A stretch of 64,000 nt of DNA from Gremmenia infestans (lineage: Eukaryota > Ascomycota > Leotiomycetes > Helotiales > Hamatocanthoscyphaceae). Positions 33,825 to 44,725 of the stretch are shown in pieces (the first letter of the stretch is position 1; the number at the start of each line of letters is the position of its first letter). Where the stretch lies: the NCBI GenBank assembly GCA_032629725.1, contig JAFEVB010000010.1:310001-374000 (forward strand), written 5' to 3'. The notes under the pieces were generated by a model. The model had not been told where the DNA came from. It did no database searches and saw nothing but the letters and a program-made list of their open reading frames with translations. Position numbers and translations under genes: made by a program.

Positions 33825-34923
33825 ATGTACCAACTTTCCCGCGACAAAAGAAATACCTTGGAAAAAGACAATGATATTCAACACATGGTCTCTCTCGGTT
33901 TGCGGTTCAACATCACCACGACTGCAAAGGGAAATATCTTTTATTATGAACGTGGGCTGTGGGATATAATGAGCGGAAAGCCCATTCTTGTTTTGCTTCA
34001 TGGCTATCCCCAAACAAGTTTTATGTACGTATCTGTCTGCCTGCTATCAGCTTCACTGTTGCTGACCTTCTATGTGCAGGTGGAGGCATCTAGTCACGTG
34101 CCTTCCACGAGATATACCGCTTTTCATCCCAGACGTACCAGGCTACGGTCGGTCATCGCCCCTCCCAGGCCGCCCTCACGACAAACGAAGCGTCGGTCAA
34201 GCTATTCTCAGAACCCTTCAGTCTCTCCTAATACGTTCAAATAATCGTCCACGTAAACATCTTCGCCTGAGGCATGCAGATATAAGACCTATAATGATCG
34301 CTGGCCACGACCAAGGAGCCCGGATTTGTCATCGTCTTGCCGTCGACCAGGCCGACTACCCTTCCTTTTCCATCAAAGGGGCAATTTTAATGGATATCAT
34401 CCCGACTGCCGTACAATGGGAGTACTTTGGGGTGGCAGGAACATCTGTAGCATCGTTCCATTGGCCATTCCTGGCTAATGTCGAGGTCGCAACGGAAATG
34501 ATCATGGCACAAGGTGGCGACGCCTATGTGAAAATGTGTCTCAACCTCTGGGTTGGAACCCGCAAGCAGGGACTTGCCATGTTCAAGAGCAACGATTCGA
34601 TCGCTATCTATGCAAACTCTTTCAAATCCGAGTCCGTCATCAGAGCTACCTGTGATGAGTTCAGAGCCGGTGCTCAAGAAGATATCCGACTTCAATACGA
34701 AGACCAGAAAGCGGGCAGGAAGATGGATGTCGATGTCTTCATCTTGTACTCCATGAAATGGGTCGACGAAAACATATGGATGGGTAAAGTCTGGCAGGAC
34801 TGGATGGGAAAGGGTCAAATGATCGGTAGAAACTTTTCGGGTGGCACTGGTCATTTTATCGCTGAAGAATCCCCGGAGGAGACAGCATGGACAATCCTGA
34901 GATTTTACAACGATTGCAGCTGA
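33825..34923 (+). CDS. Epoxide hydrolase / haloacetate-dehalogenase-like alpha/beta hydrolase (2 exons)
   Basis: Exons 33825-34024 and 34080-34923 (GTACGT donor, TGCAG acceptor, phase 2) give 347 residues. HGYPQTSFM provides the oxyanion-hole HGxP motif, followed by WRHLVTCLPRDIPLFIPDVPGYG. The nucleophile elbow is GHDQGAR with Asp as nucleophile, as in soluble epoxide hydrolases and haloalkane/haloacetate dehalogenases rather than Ser esterases. The catalytic His segment is GGTGHFIAEESPEE. An upstream in-frame ATG at 33693 would add a hydrophobic stretch, but I prefer MYQLSRDKRN. The segment between PLPGRPHDKRS and ADIRPIMIAG is unusually Arg-rich for the cap region. The gene is enclosed by copies of a short repeat family on both sides. 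Confidence 0.8.
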
Positions 34924-34989
34924 AAGCCACCAAATGCATGCTTTCTACTTTTGTACTTCAGACATTCGCGTTTGTGTAGTAGCATCCTC

Positions 34990-35096
34990 ACTGTAGACCA
35001 GCTTTTGAATGTGCCACTGGGCTTGAAACATTAAAATCAGTGTCGGGTTTTCACTGTAGACTAGCTTTTGAATGTGCCACTGGGTTTGAAACATTA
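34990..35096 (+). repeat. Tandem copies R2 and R3 of the short interspersed repeat
   Basis: Two head-to-tail copies, each starting ACTGTAGACYAGCTTTTGA and containing TGCCACTGGG-TTGAAACATTA. The second copy breaks off before the CCAGTG arm. Confidence 0.8.
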
Positions 35097-35247
35097 TGTT
35101 TAGGGAATATGCAACTGAGCCTTTCTGGTCGTGTGACTTAGCGCCAGCTTAGTCAGCAACTGGCGATAATCTCGTCGTGTTGCAACCACCAAGACCATAA
35201 CCTACGGACCTACAATTGTAGTGAAGTGATTACCTTGTGATACCAAC

Positions 35248-35335
35248 ACATTGAAATCAGTGTCGGCTTTTCACTATAGACCAGCTTTTGAATGTGCCAC
35301 TAGGATTCAAACATTAAAACCAGTGCCGCCTTTTC
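35248..35335 (+). repeat. Partial copy R4 and full copy R5 of the short interspersed repeat
   Basis: R4 keeps only the second arm (ACATTGAAATCAGTGTCGG). R5 is a full unit (ACTATAGACCAGCTTTTGA to AAAACCAGTGCCGCC). Confidence 0.8.
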
Positions 35336-35552
35336 TTCAGCATTCTTGATTCTCCGTCAGCCTTGCAATAAGCAATATCTCACCTATCTCAACGCCACTA
35401 TTTCCTTTTCTCACGCACTTGATATCATGATATTCAGGATTTCCCACCATTCGACTTTGTTCTCTTCATTCCCCGAGATATGGCACTTTTGCAATGGCCC
35501 TGTAGTGTTTTACGTCCCTCTCTACAAAAGTACCCCTAATCATAAATCAGAA

Positions 35553-35650
35553 AACTTCGACTTTGCTGGACATGAAAAGCGGCACTTGTTCTTGTCGGCC
35601 TTTAATATCCCACGCTCCGTGGTAAATTATAAATCGAGTGCCGCTTCTTC
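35553..35650 (+). repeat. Diverged ~95-bp repeat, copy 2
   Basis: Partner of 33380-33475, same orientation. Confidence 0.55.
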
Positions 35651-36178
35651 TGTCTACAGCGATGCTTTTTTTTTCTTGTGCAGACGGCTGTAAAATACTG
35701 TACGTAGGAGTTAGGAGGCCTTTTGCCTCGAGTCCTTTAGTTGCGGGAATCTAAATCGTAGAATTAATGAATTATGTTGTCCAATTTTGGGGGGTTTTGC
35801 CTTCTCGATTCTAGTCTCGCATATCTTTAGTTGTTAGTAGTATTCTGATATCTTGGACCGCAGTTTACAAAACAACTAATTCTTTTTCGGTCTTCTTTTC
35901 TCGGAATGAAACATTATGATACTTAGGGTCGTAACCACCACGTCCTGTATCTGTTAGAGCCAAGGGCCTTTTCCAACTGTTCAAGTCATATTGCTCGCTT
36001 TTATCTCGTCTTGCAGCTAAGTGCATACATTGTTGAAGGATTTATGAAGCATATGATTTTAGCTTAGGTATACCTGTCAAACTTCTACATTCTCCTAGAT
36101 TTCTAACACAGGATACCCTGACATGCTACCACCAACAAAAAATCATAGGATAACACATCCCCAACGGCGCTCCGCTCT

Positions 36179-37177
36179 CTATTTGGACTCAACCTTGCCC
36201 AACCCCTTCACTTCATCAAGCGACAAAGCAGCACACGCTTCCGACCAAGCACCATCACTGAGACCAAGCTCACTGCGCAGATACGCGCAAGTAAGCCTTT
36301 GAACCAACGCCACCCGCTCCGGACTCTCCGTATCATGCTGAAACGTCTCCGCACTATCATACCCCGAAACCCCGCCCAACAAATGACCCGCCCCAAACAC
36401 AGTAAGCATACTCTTTGGCCCCTCACTCAGCCGATACGGATCCTCATGCCAATCGGCCCCGCGCGTCGTCAGGTGCGGACTCACGTCCGCATCGCCCACT
36501 ACCACGAGCGTTGGCGTCGTCATCTCGGCGAAACTGGGGTTGCGGAAGACAGGCATGTTCTCGTTCGCGAAGACGCTGAGGTCTTTCCCGTCGGCGCCGT
36601 TTCCGATGGGGGTTAGGAGGATTCCAGCGCTGATGTGTGGCTCTTTGAGGTTTACGACTTGGCCGTCGACGGGATCGGTCAGGCGTGCGCCAAGCAACAT
36701 GCCCGCTGTGTGGCTGCCGAGAGAGTGTCCGGCAACGGCGATCTTGCTACGGTTCAAACGTCCCTTGATGGCGGGGAACATCGTCTCGATCGCGTCTAGG
36801 TTATCGATGATGAGCGACATGTCTTGGACGCGAGATCTCCAAAACAACGGCGCCTCGGGGTAGGCTGTGGGATCTAGACTCAGCGTCTTTGAGGAGAGAT
36901 GCGTGGGCTGGATTACGACGAAGCCATGCGCGGCCCAGAAGTCGGCGAGCGGGCCATAGCCGTGCAATGAGGAGAGGTTGTTGGAGGCGCCGTGACCGTG
37001 CGAGAGGAGGATTATGGGGAGGGCAGTGCCAATTGTGGGGGCGGATACTTTGAGGGTTAGGGGGGTGGAACCTGGGCGGGAGGGGGCGGCGATGGTGAGG
37101 GGTTGGATGGAGAGAATGGGGGATGCGGGGGAGGTGGGGATAGATTTTGCGGCGCCTATTAGGGCGTGGTCTTCCAT
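36179..37177 (-). CDS. Chlorophyllase / PAF-acetylhydrolase-type alpha/beta hydrolase
   Basis: An intronless protein of 332 residues. ILLSHGHGASNNLSSLHGYG gives the oxyanion region. LADFWAAHGFVVIQPTHLSS is the next conserved strand. GHSLGSHTAG is the Ser nucleophile elbow (Ser near residue 152). LVVVGDADVSP carries the likely catalytic Asp, and FGAGHLLGGVSGYD carries the catalytic His. The order and spacing fit the chlorophyllase/PAF-acetylhydrolase-II group of predicted serine hydrolases. There is no signal peptide, so it is probably cytosolic. Substrate unknown. Confidence 0.8.
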   Translation of the reverse strand: MEDHALIGAAKSIPTSPASPILSIQPLTIAAPSRPGSTPLTLKVSAPTIGTALPIILLSHGHGASNNLSSLHGYGPLADFWAAHGFVVIQPTHLSSKTLSLDPTAYPEAPLFWRSRVQDMSLIIDNLDAIETMFPAIKGRLNRSKIAVAGHSLGSHTAGMLLGARLTDPVDGQVVNLKEPHISAGILLTPIGNGADGKDLSVFANENMPVFRNPSFAEMTTPTLVVVGDADVSPHLTTRGADWHEDPYRLSEGPKSMLTVFGAGHLLGGVSGYDSAETFQHDTESPERVALVQRLTCAYLRSELGLSDGAWSEACAALSLDEVKGLGKVESK

Positions 37178-37860
37178 CTTAAAGGAGAGGTTAGGATATT
37201 GCTATCTTATCCTCCGTTGAACGGAATAGTAGTTTGAGTTGAATTAGGTTGAGGAAGCGTATGAAAGGAAGTTGAGTGAGTGAGTAAGTGGCATATTAAG
37301 AAGAGGAATTGTGACGAATTTATAGTAAAAAGCCGCGCCATTCAGTCGGAGTCCAGTGCGTTTTATGACTGCGCCAATATTGAAAATACTAAACTGGAGG
37401 AGGTTATACTCACGATGTCTGAAGCTGTATGGTTGTTAGATACAAGGGTAGCGTGGTTGTGTACACCGGAAGTGCTAAATCCGACCAAGCTAGTCCGTGT
37501 TGGGAGAAACCCGCGAACGGTAACGGAAATAGCGTGAGTCTCGACTTGTGTCAATCCCGAGCTCGCCGATGGATTGACTTTGATCTTTGGGGGTTTCATA
37601 AGAAGATAATAGGTATAGAAACGAAGGTAAATTGATTCCTACTTGGGACGGGACTAGGGTATAACCACGTGAGAAAGGACCCTTGGTTCTAAACTGTTGA
37701 CAAGGCTCGTAAATTCTACAAATTTGAACGCTTAAAGTAGAAAAGCAAGAAGTTGATTCATTTAATAAGCAGGAAAAAAATGAATGCCCTGCCATTATAA
37801 ACCGCCACCCACCAATGCAAATATAGAAAAACTCCGCTCCCATGCGGCCCCATTTCAGAC
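37178..37860. other. Intergenic spacer
   Basis: 680 bp between two minus-strand genes. No gene or repeat supported. Confidence 0.4.
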
Positions 37861-38843
37861 TCACGACTTATAATCCACGCCCGCTTCATGCTCCATCACA
37901 TCAAAAGTAGGCTTCGCACTAAACCAACCCGCCTTCTCGGTGCCCACAGCCTTATATGTATAAGCCGCATCTGCTTCATCAATCTTGACCGTCGTTCCCC
38001 CCACCCCACCCGCCGCAGCATCAGCCAGCAGCTGCGCATGACAGCATTTCTCCAAACTCATAAACCAGAACACAGCAGCCTCAATACTCTCTCCGCACGT
38101 CAAAAGTCCGTGATTCTGCAGTAAAGCCGCTTTCTTCTGTCCGAGCGCCGCAGCAATGGCTAACCCCTCATCTGCAGCTAGCACGATACCGCGGAACGAA
38201 CTGTAGAGAGCAATATCATTGTGGAACGCGCATGAGTCTTGCGTGATGGTATCGAGATTCTTGCCGAGCGCGCAGAAGGAACGTCCGTAGATGGAGTGCG
38301 AGTGCGCGACGCAGTTTACGTCTGGACGTGCTGTGTGCACGGCGTGGTGGATCATGTATGCGGCTGTGTTGAGCAAGCGTACGGGACCGCCGTCAATGAC
38401 TTTCCCGTCGGCGTTGACGAGGATTAGCGAGGAAGCTTTGAGGAGCGGCCAGGCTACACCGAAGGGGTTGACCCAGAAGGAGGTTGGATCTACGGGGTCC
38501 TGTGTCGTTGGACAACATATATTAGCTTCTTACTTCTTGCTTCTTGTCACGAGAGGGGCAATGGTGGGAGACATACTCGCAAAGTAATGTGCCCCGCAAC
38601 ACCCTCATCGAATCCCAGCTTGGCAAAAATCCTAAAGGCTAATGCTAATCGTCCCTTTTGATATGCACGCTCCTCATACTTATCCGTGAACGTTGGAGCG
38701 GTTTGGATGCTCAATCCTACCATCTCGCCTTGCTTCTCTGTGAGTCCTGGCTCCAGGGGGATAGTGGCGGCTTTGTCGTGCCCGTTTGTAGGCATTGATG
38801 CGCCGGTATCAACGACTTCGTAGGTAGCGGATGGGGGAGCCAT
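37861..38843 (-). CDS. Class II aldolase/adducin-family protein (2 exons)
   Basis: Start MAPPSATYEVVDTG at 38843; one intron (GTATGT donor near 38573, CACAG acceptor) joins GHITLR to DPVDPTSFWVNPFGVAW. Family marks are EERAYQKGRLALAFRIFAKLGFDEGVAGHIT and LILVNADGKVIDGGP. Next come the metal-binding CVAHSHSIYGRSFCALG (HxH) and the C-terminal ALLQNHGLLTCGESIEAAVFWF with its conserved His. Bacterial relatives are zinc aldolases or epimerases of sugar phosphates. Fungal members like this one are mostly uncharacterised and may be decarboxylases or aldolases in secondary or sugar metabolism. Length of about 300 residues is typical. Confidence 0.87.
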
Positions 38844-41026
38844 GTCTGCTTTTTTTTGCTTGAGAATAGAGGTAGTGGAGAGATTCGGTGGGGAGAGAAA
38901 GGATACTGAGTTGAAACTGGTGGAAGGAAATGACAAGAGAAAAAGTGAATTAGAAGGACAAGATGGGAGAGGGCCATCTATTCTACGAGCGAGTATCCAC
39001 ACCCCGCCCACAAGCTACCCCGCCCCACTTCACTCGTCGCAGTATCGGCTCTCAGGCCGTGGGGTAGGAGGCCGAGGATGTAAATCCGTAGGGATTGGCT
39101 GGACGGCCAATCACCTGATGAGAATTTGCAAGCATCACGAGTAGCGTCCAACTTCACATAGCCATGATTTTTGAGGTTCGAGGTGATGAGAACGAAGCCG
39201 GCTGGATGGAAATGTATAGATGCCATGGTATAGAAGCTTCAACGAAGATTGTGAGACTTGGTGGTGGTTTTGTGTAATCTTGCTTAGTCATCATATGCTT
39301 TCTGCCCCACTACTTTACTTCAACCTCACTTCATCTCTCTTCACCTGAACCAAATTCAACAGCAATGGTAGCACGATTTCCTGGAAATGTTTTTTCTACC
39401 AAAGTCATAGCAGAGTATCTTGAGATCACTGGATGTAGTTGTCAAAGGGCTTATTGCGAAGTTCTCAAAAAGCATTGTGAGGCTCTTTCGGGAAAGTAAG
39501 ATCAAGTGAGAGAAGAGAAAGGAAGCGAAAGTTTTGTCTTTTGTTGTCTCATATAGCTAATTCAACTACCTCTGGCTTATCATATCAAGAAGAGAAAGAG
39601 AATGATGGAGAGAAAATCTCTTTGATGAAGGGGTTCTCTTCTTGTCCATACTCCCCCGTCCATTTCCTCGTGGACTTAGTCCTTCTCAATGGTCTCTGCC
39701 AATCTAGCCAATCCTCTTGCACTTGCTTGCTTCTCCATGATTCTTTTCTCTATCTCTTTCGATTCAGGGATATATCATTTGCTACAAAACGGGATGTTAC
39801 TCTCATGAAAAAAGACTGTTCATGCAATGAGAAGTAAGGAGGAAATCGGGATTTGCATGTGCTTCGATACGCTGAGAGTAAATATAGGATTCAGTTCTTG
39901 GCGCTGCTCTTCAAGCATATAAAATATGGAGAAGGTCAGATAACTTTGTCACCGCACGCCTTCTTTTGTTTCGATTTGTGCCCTTGCACTGTTTGGAGAC
40001 GTGTTACTGTTATCGCGATGTCCATTTAGCCAATCGTCATAGTTGTGTGGCCGATTGTACCACATGATTGACTGTTTGCTTACGGTGGACCGTCTAATCT
40101 TATTTGCTACTTGTGGGTCAAGAGGCTGTCTGTTTGGTACGAGGCGTGGACTTCCAAGCTATGACTGATTTTGGGTGATGACCTTCCGATATATCAAGTA
40201 GTCGCCTGATAATTTGTGGCTTAGCTTCAAAGAGTGCCGATTATGCGAAGACTTATTCACTATCAAAGCTAGAAAGTCCGCTTGTCCATTCCTTTGCTCT
40301 ATACAATGCCGGTCTTATAGTAGACCTCCTAAGCTTTGTAAATTGAAGGACATGGCAATAAAGCAAATGACCTGAAGTAATCAATCGTTTGTATACTACT
40401 AATATTTGGGAATTTTATGTACAATCAATCACTACAAATGAGCCTTGAAGTTACAGGTGCAGGAAAGTATACGGTACCTATGTTAGGATATTTGACTGAA
40501 GGTACATTTCTTTGTGCATTTATCATGCCGTTTGTGGTGATACGTATGCCTTCACTGGAGTATTAGTATCAAATATGCCCAGATGGGTTGTGCCAGCTTT
40601 TAACTTACAGCCGATATGTGAATTCAGTGTCGAGTCACGCTAAGCTCAATTAAAAAGTCCAGCCTCTTTTTCCGAACCCTCCACATCACCACCTTTCTAA
40701 ATTCCTCCTTCTGATACCTATCTGTGCGATCACAGAATTTCTGGAGCATTGACAGTTTGCTCATTCAAGATCTGCTCGCCCGGCTACCCCTAAAATAAGT
40801 ACAGACCCCTATAACCAAATTTTCAAAACCACCAAACGCCTCCAAGGCTTCAGTGGCAAAATCTGTCCCTTTGTGGCCCGACGCGGACCCGGAAACATTC
40901 TCCATCATCCCCAGTGCCGAGCAGGGCGATTCTGGGTAGCCCTGGTTAGTTCAGATCATTCTTCGTAGAGGGGGTACTTGTTGGATGCTAACTCTTTATG
41001 AATTTAGCGCCTCCACGACAGCTAAA
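38844..41026. other. Long intergenic region
   Basis: 2.2 kb. Frames such as 39541-39837 lack protein-like composition. No RNA or repeat supported. The high-coordinate part should hold the promoter of the 1179-residue protein gene. Confidence 0.4.
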
Positions 41027-44000
41027 ATGTCGTATAATCCACCTACTGCCTCTCAACATGCATCCCCATTCCTCAATGCATCCTCCAATGACCCAATGCT
41101 GGGGTACATTCCCGACGCCGATTCTGATACTTCAGAATTCGTTGATCCCGATCCTGGTTGGTGCAACGACGCAGATCCCAATTCGCAATTGCAAGGGGAC
41201 GTCAATAGGCAATTGCAAGGAGACAATGGAGATGATCCTTCACTCGCTTGGCAATCATCTGCGGTGTACAACAACGCTCATGATTATGATATGTCAGAAA
41301 TGGATCAGGAAGAATCCGATGGATACTATCCTATACAACCTTTGTTAACATCTGGGCAACCCTATTACAACAATGGTTTTCATATGTCTGGAAACTATGG
41401 CCGCGATGAAGATACACATTCGAATGTCTCGAGTGGCACTGCAATGGCAGATGGAGACTTTGATAATGAGTCTCAGAATGCTCATATGACAGGTGGCGAC
41501 ATGTACAATGCCCACAATACAGCATCCATGACTGATGATTCCGTCATTGACCCTGCCTTACTCGCTATGTCATTTCCAGCACCTTCAGCAGTTCCTCAAA
41601 ACTCGTTGCCGGTTGCGACTCCAGTCCCAGCCGTAACTCCGGTTGCGGCATTGGGTTTTCCTGCTCGCCACCACCGATCTGTATCTATTTCGTCCGTGGA
41701 AGACCTCTACAACCCGCCGGAAGAAGAAGATAGGCAGACAGCAATTCGGAGAGCTAATCGTGCACCAGTGGCTTTGATTCACCCTCAAGTGCCTGCCCCT
41801 GTTGCAATCCAGGCCCCTGTGGTCCAGGATGATATCAGTATGAATGATGCAGAGCCGGTTCGACAATCCCTCGCCCCCAATTCACGAAAGACCTATCCGC
41901 CGCCAAGAATTAGGTCGAGGTTCTCAAAGCGACCATTCAAGAGCATCCCACCTCAATCAAAGTCTCGGAACAATGTGATTCGGCAAGCAACAGCTATCCC
42001 CCTCAATCTTCCGGGCCGCACCACGGTTCAACCAGATATTGACACTCCTCCAGTGATTGCAAATATGATTCCTCAAGGTACTCTTCCCACTGTCACCCAT
42101 CAGCCTCAAAATCAACCTCCTCCTGTTCAGCAAGATGTTGACAGTCCGTCCGAGAACGCTGATCACGTCTTGCGCCCTGCGAACATTGACTCTGTCACTA
42201 TTACACTGTCTCATTGGCCGGCCATTGCAAACGGCGATGTACCTGTTGTACCAGACATTGCTGATGTTGCTCCGCCTGACCCTGGTGTTGGTCGTGCGCC
42301 TCTCGTACCTGACATTGCTGACGTTGATCCACCTATCCCTGATATTAGGCGTGTACCTCTTATACCTGACATTGCTGAGGCTGTTCAACCGGAACCTAGT
42401 GTTGGTCGTGCGCCTCTCGTACCTGATATTGCTGACGTTCGGCCTGATCCTGGTATTGGGCGTGCGCCAGTAGCATTCCCCGACATGCCCAGAGCTGCAG
42501 ATGCGGAGCATCATACTCCAATTATGGAGAGTACTGTGCCACAGAGTACCAACCAAGCACAAGTAAGTTCAGACCATCAACTTTTCCTTGCCGTTGCCTC
42601 CCGCCCTGAGGGACTGTTCTTAGTGGTAGTCTCTTCGTCGATTAATCGGAATGGATGTTCTCACCTACTACTACGGACACTAGTCATTACGAAGCTTGAT
42701 GCTGACATTTGACTGCTGTAGACTACATCTCCGTCTGGATCCGAGGGCTCGAACATCGGCAATCAAGGAGAATATGGCTACGATCGAGCTGTCATGGCTG
42801 TCGCATTCGAGAAATGCCGATTAAATTACTCCGATAGTTTTACCCTCGATCACTGCATTAAACTTATAGCAGGCAAAGCCATCACTTCTATGAATGAGAA
42901 CGCTACCCTGCACAATGATAAATCCACCCTGCAGGAAAATATTGAAGAGGCAATGGAATATCTCGATGATGCTTGGAGTATCAGCCACAATGTAGCAGAT
43001 CAACGCGTCAACTTTGACGGGGATTTCGCAAAAATTGAAGCCCTAGATCCAAAGGCCAAGGCGGCTCTTGCAGTTATCAACGAACGGTACCTACGATCCT
43101 TCGACTACTGGGCCGAGAAGGTAGACAGACAAGCCAACTATTACGCCATGAAGGATGCTGCAAAGGAAGATGCCGAAGAACCTCATAGAAAGGTGCTCAA
43201 GGGTGTGAATGACCAACTCGCAAGAGAGAAAGCCCAAAACGAGTCGCTTATTGTGGCAATCAGCAACCGTGATGCGCACATCCAAAAGCTCCAGTCGGAA
43301 CTTGCCAAGTCTAAGCAACAGACACAGGAGGCTGAGCAGAAGGCAGAGAAGGCTGAATCAAACGCCCGTTCAGAAAAGAATTTGAGGATTCTTTCAGACA
43401 ACGTCAATATTGGCCAGGTCTTGGATCGCACCGAGAAACAGCAGCTCCAGGACACGATTGCCAAGCTTGAGGGCGACAATAAAGAGACGGAAGAGGTCAT
43501 GAATACCCTCAACGACGTGCTTGTCAGAGTGGGAGAGGAAAATAAGGTTGTCGTACAAGAGAAGAACGCCGAGATTTCCAAGCAGAAACATGATTATGAG
43601 CTTCGTATTCAGGATACGGACGCTGCACTCTCGAGGATGCACTATAAGAGACAACGTGAAGTGGCCGAGCTTCAAAAGAAGTATGATGGCATTGAAGTAG
43701 AGTTGCGTGACGAGAGACAGAAATCACAGGTTCTCCGTGCGGACAAGCAGAAACTCGATGCACAACTCGGAAAGATCTTCAGAGCCAAATTCGGCAGAGT
43801 CTATCCATCGTCAACATCGAACACTCCGGTCAACAAGCCTAAAGTCGATCAAGTTCCAGATTCAGTTACCTCTCCGCCGCCTTCGTCTATTTCAGCATCG
43901 CCTTCGGTCTCTTCTGTATCGCCTTCTGTTTCTTCTGCATCGCCTTTCAGCACTGATAGCTCTTTGGAGCATGCAGAATCTTCTATTGGTCTTTCTCAGA

Positions 44001-44725
44001 CACCATTTACTATCGTCGTCAGCGGTCCAGAGCACGCAGAACCATCTGCAGCTCTTCCCCAATCACCGCTCTCCTACGACGTCAGCTCTCTGGAGCACGC
44101 AGAACCATCTGCTGCTCTGCCCCAGCCACCATCACCGCCATCCGTTTCCCCAACTCCAGCTCATCTTCCTGCCGTCACCCAGGAAGTCAACGCCACACAC
44201 TCCGATGAGACTTCTCAAGGCCGCAACCGCACCTCCTCCAAGGTCTTTCGCGCCATCGCACTTGCTCTCCTTCTGCTCTTCGGTTCCATGTCCACCCTGC
44301 CCTCTCTCCATACCCATACACATACCACTACCCATGTCGAGCACCTCACTGTCCCCGACTCGCTTTCTACTCCTGCCCACCCCTCGCTGATTCCGCTTAC
44401 TACCCCGCCTTACGAATTCTTCGACGGCACATTTACAGACGACGGTTTTGACATCCACACCGCTGTCACAGTCTCTCCATCTGCTTCTCCATCTCCGCCT
44501 GCATCACCTATCGCATACCCATACCCCGACTTCCTCGAGCGCGCACACGCCGTCGGCACATATGCCGCTTTGGCGGAATCACCCGCACCCAGCTCGGAGT
44601 CCATGTACAACTCCCCACCCGACTGTCCGACCCGTCAATTCACACCCCAAGCCTCAGACACCGGCGCAGCTAACGTGCTCGCATACGCTTCGCATGTCTG
44701 GTGTCGGTTCAGCGGCGCACAATGA
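41027..44725 (+). CDS. 1179-residue disordered/coiled-coil single-pass membrane protein (family member B)
   Basis: Exons 41027-42562 and 42722-44725 (GTAAGT donor, phase 0). The first 500 residues are acidic, Asn/Gln/Pro-rich and disordered. About residues 405-490 hold five imperfect units of R-x-PLVPDIADV-x-PP-x-PG. After a short helical domain (AFEKCRLNYSDSFTLDHCIKL), residues about 668-870 form a long coiled coil. Residues 925-985 repeat SSLEHAEPSAALPQ three times. One TM helix (FRAIALALLLLFGSMSTLPS, near 1020-1040) is followed by a 140-residue Ser/Pro-rich tail containing ERAHAVGTYAAL. I prefer the ATG at 41027 (MSYNPPTASQ) over 40985. No catalytic domain. It looks like a membrane-tethered scaffold, but the role is unknown. 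Confidence 0.8.
42235..42490 (+). repeat. In-frame tandem repeat, ~66-69 bp unit, in gene B
   Basis: Five diverged units encode (R)APLVPDIADV plus a Pro/Asp spacer (for example GRAPLVPDIADVDPPIPD). Nucleotide repeats such as GTACCTGACATTGCTGA are visible. Confidence 0.85.

Larger units (their letters stand above)
34924..36178. other. Intergenic region holding most copies of a short repeat family
   Basis: 1.25 kb between the two convergent hydrolase genes. Contains repeats at 34990-35096, 35248-35335 and 35553-35650, listed separately. No gene supported. Confidence 0.6.

Noticed and set aside
33591..35335. CRISPR-like array
   Set aside because: Spacing is irregular, copies diverge and the genome is eukaryotic; better explained as short interspersed repeats.
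26715..38843. Secondary-metabolite gene cluster (P450, hydrolases, aldolase)
   Set aside because: No polyketide synthase, NRPS, terpene synthase or prenyltransferase in the window, and a tRNA-modification gene lies in the middle.
39541..39837. 98-codon ORF in the long spacer before gene B
   Set aside because: Composition is erratic (Cys/Ser/Leu-rich without pattern) and no splice context; looks like chance.
41957..42562. 201-codon minus-strand ORF opposite gene B
   Set aside because: Repetitive NVxNVRYxRR pattern is the antisense of the VPDIADV repeat.
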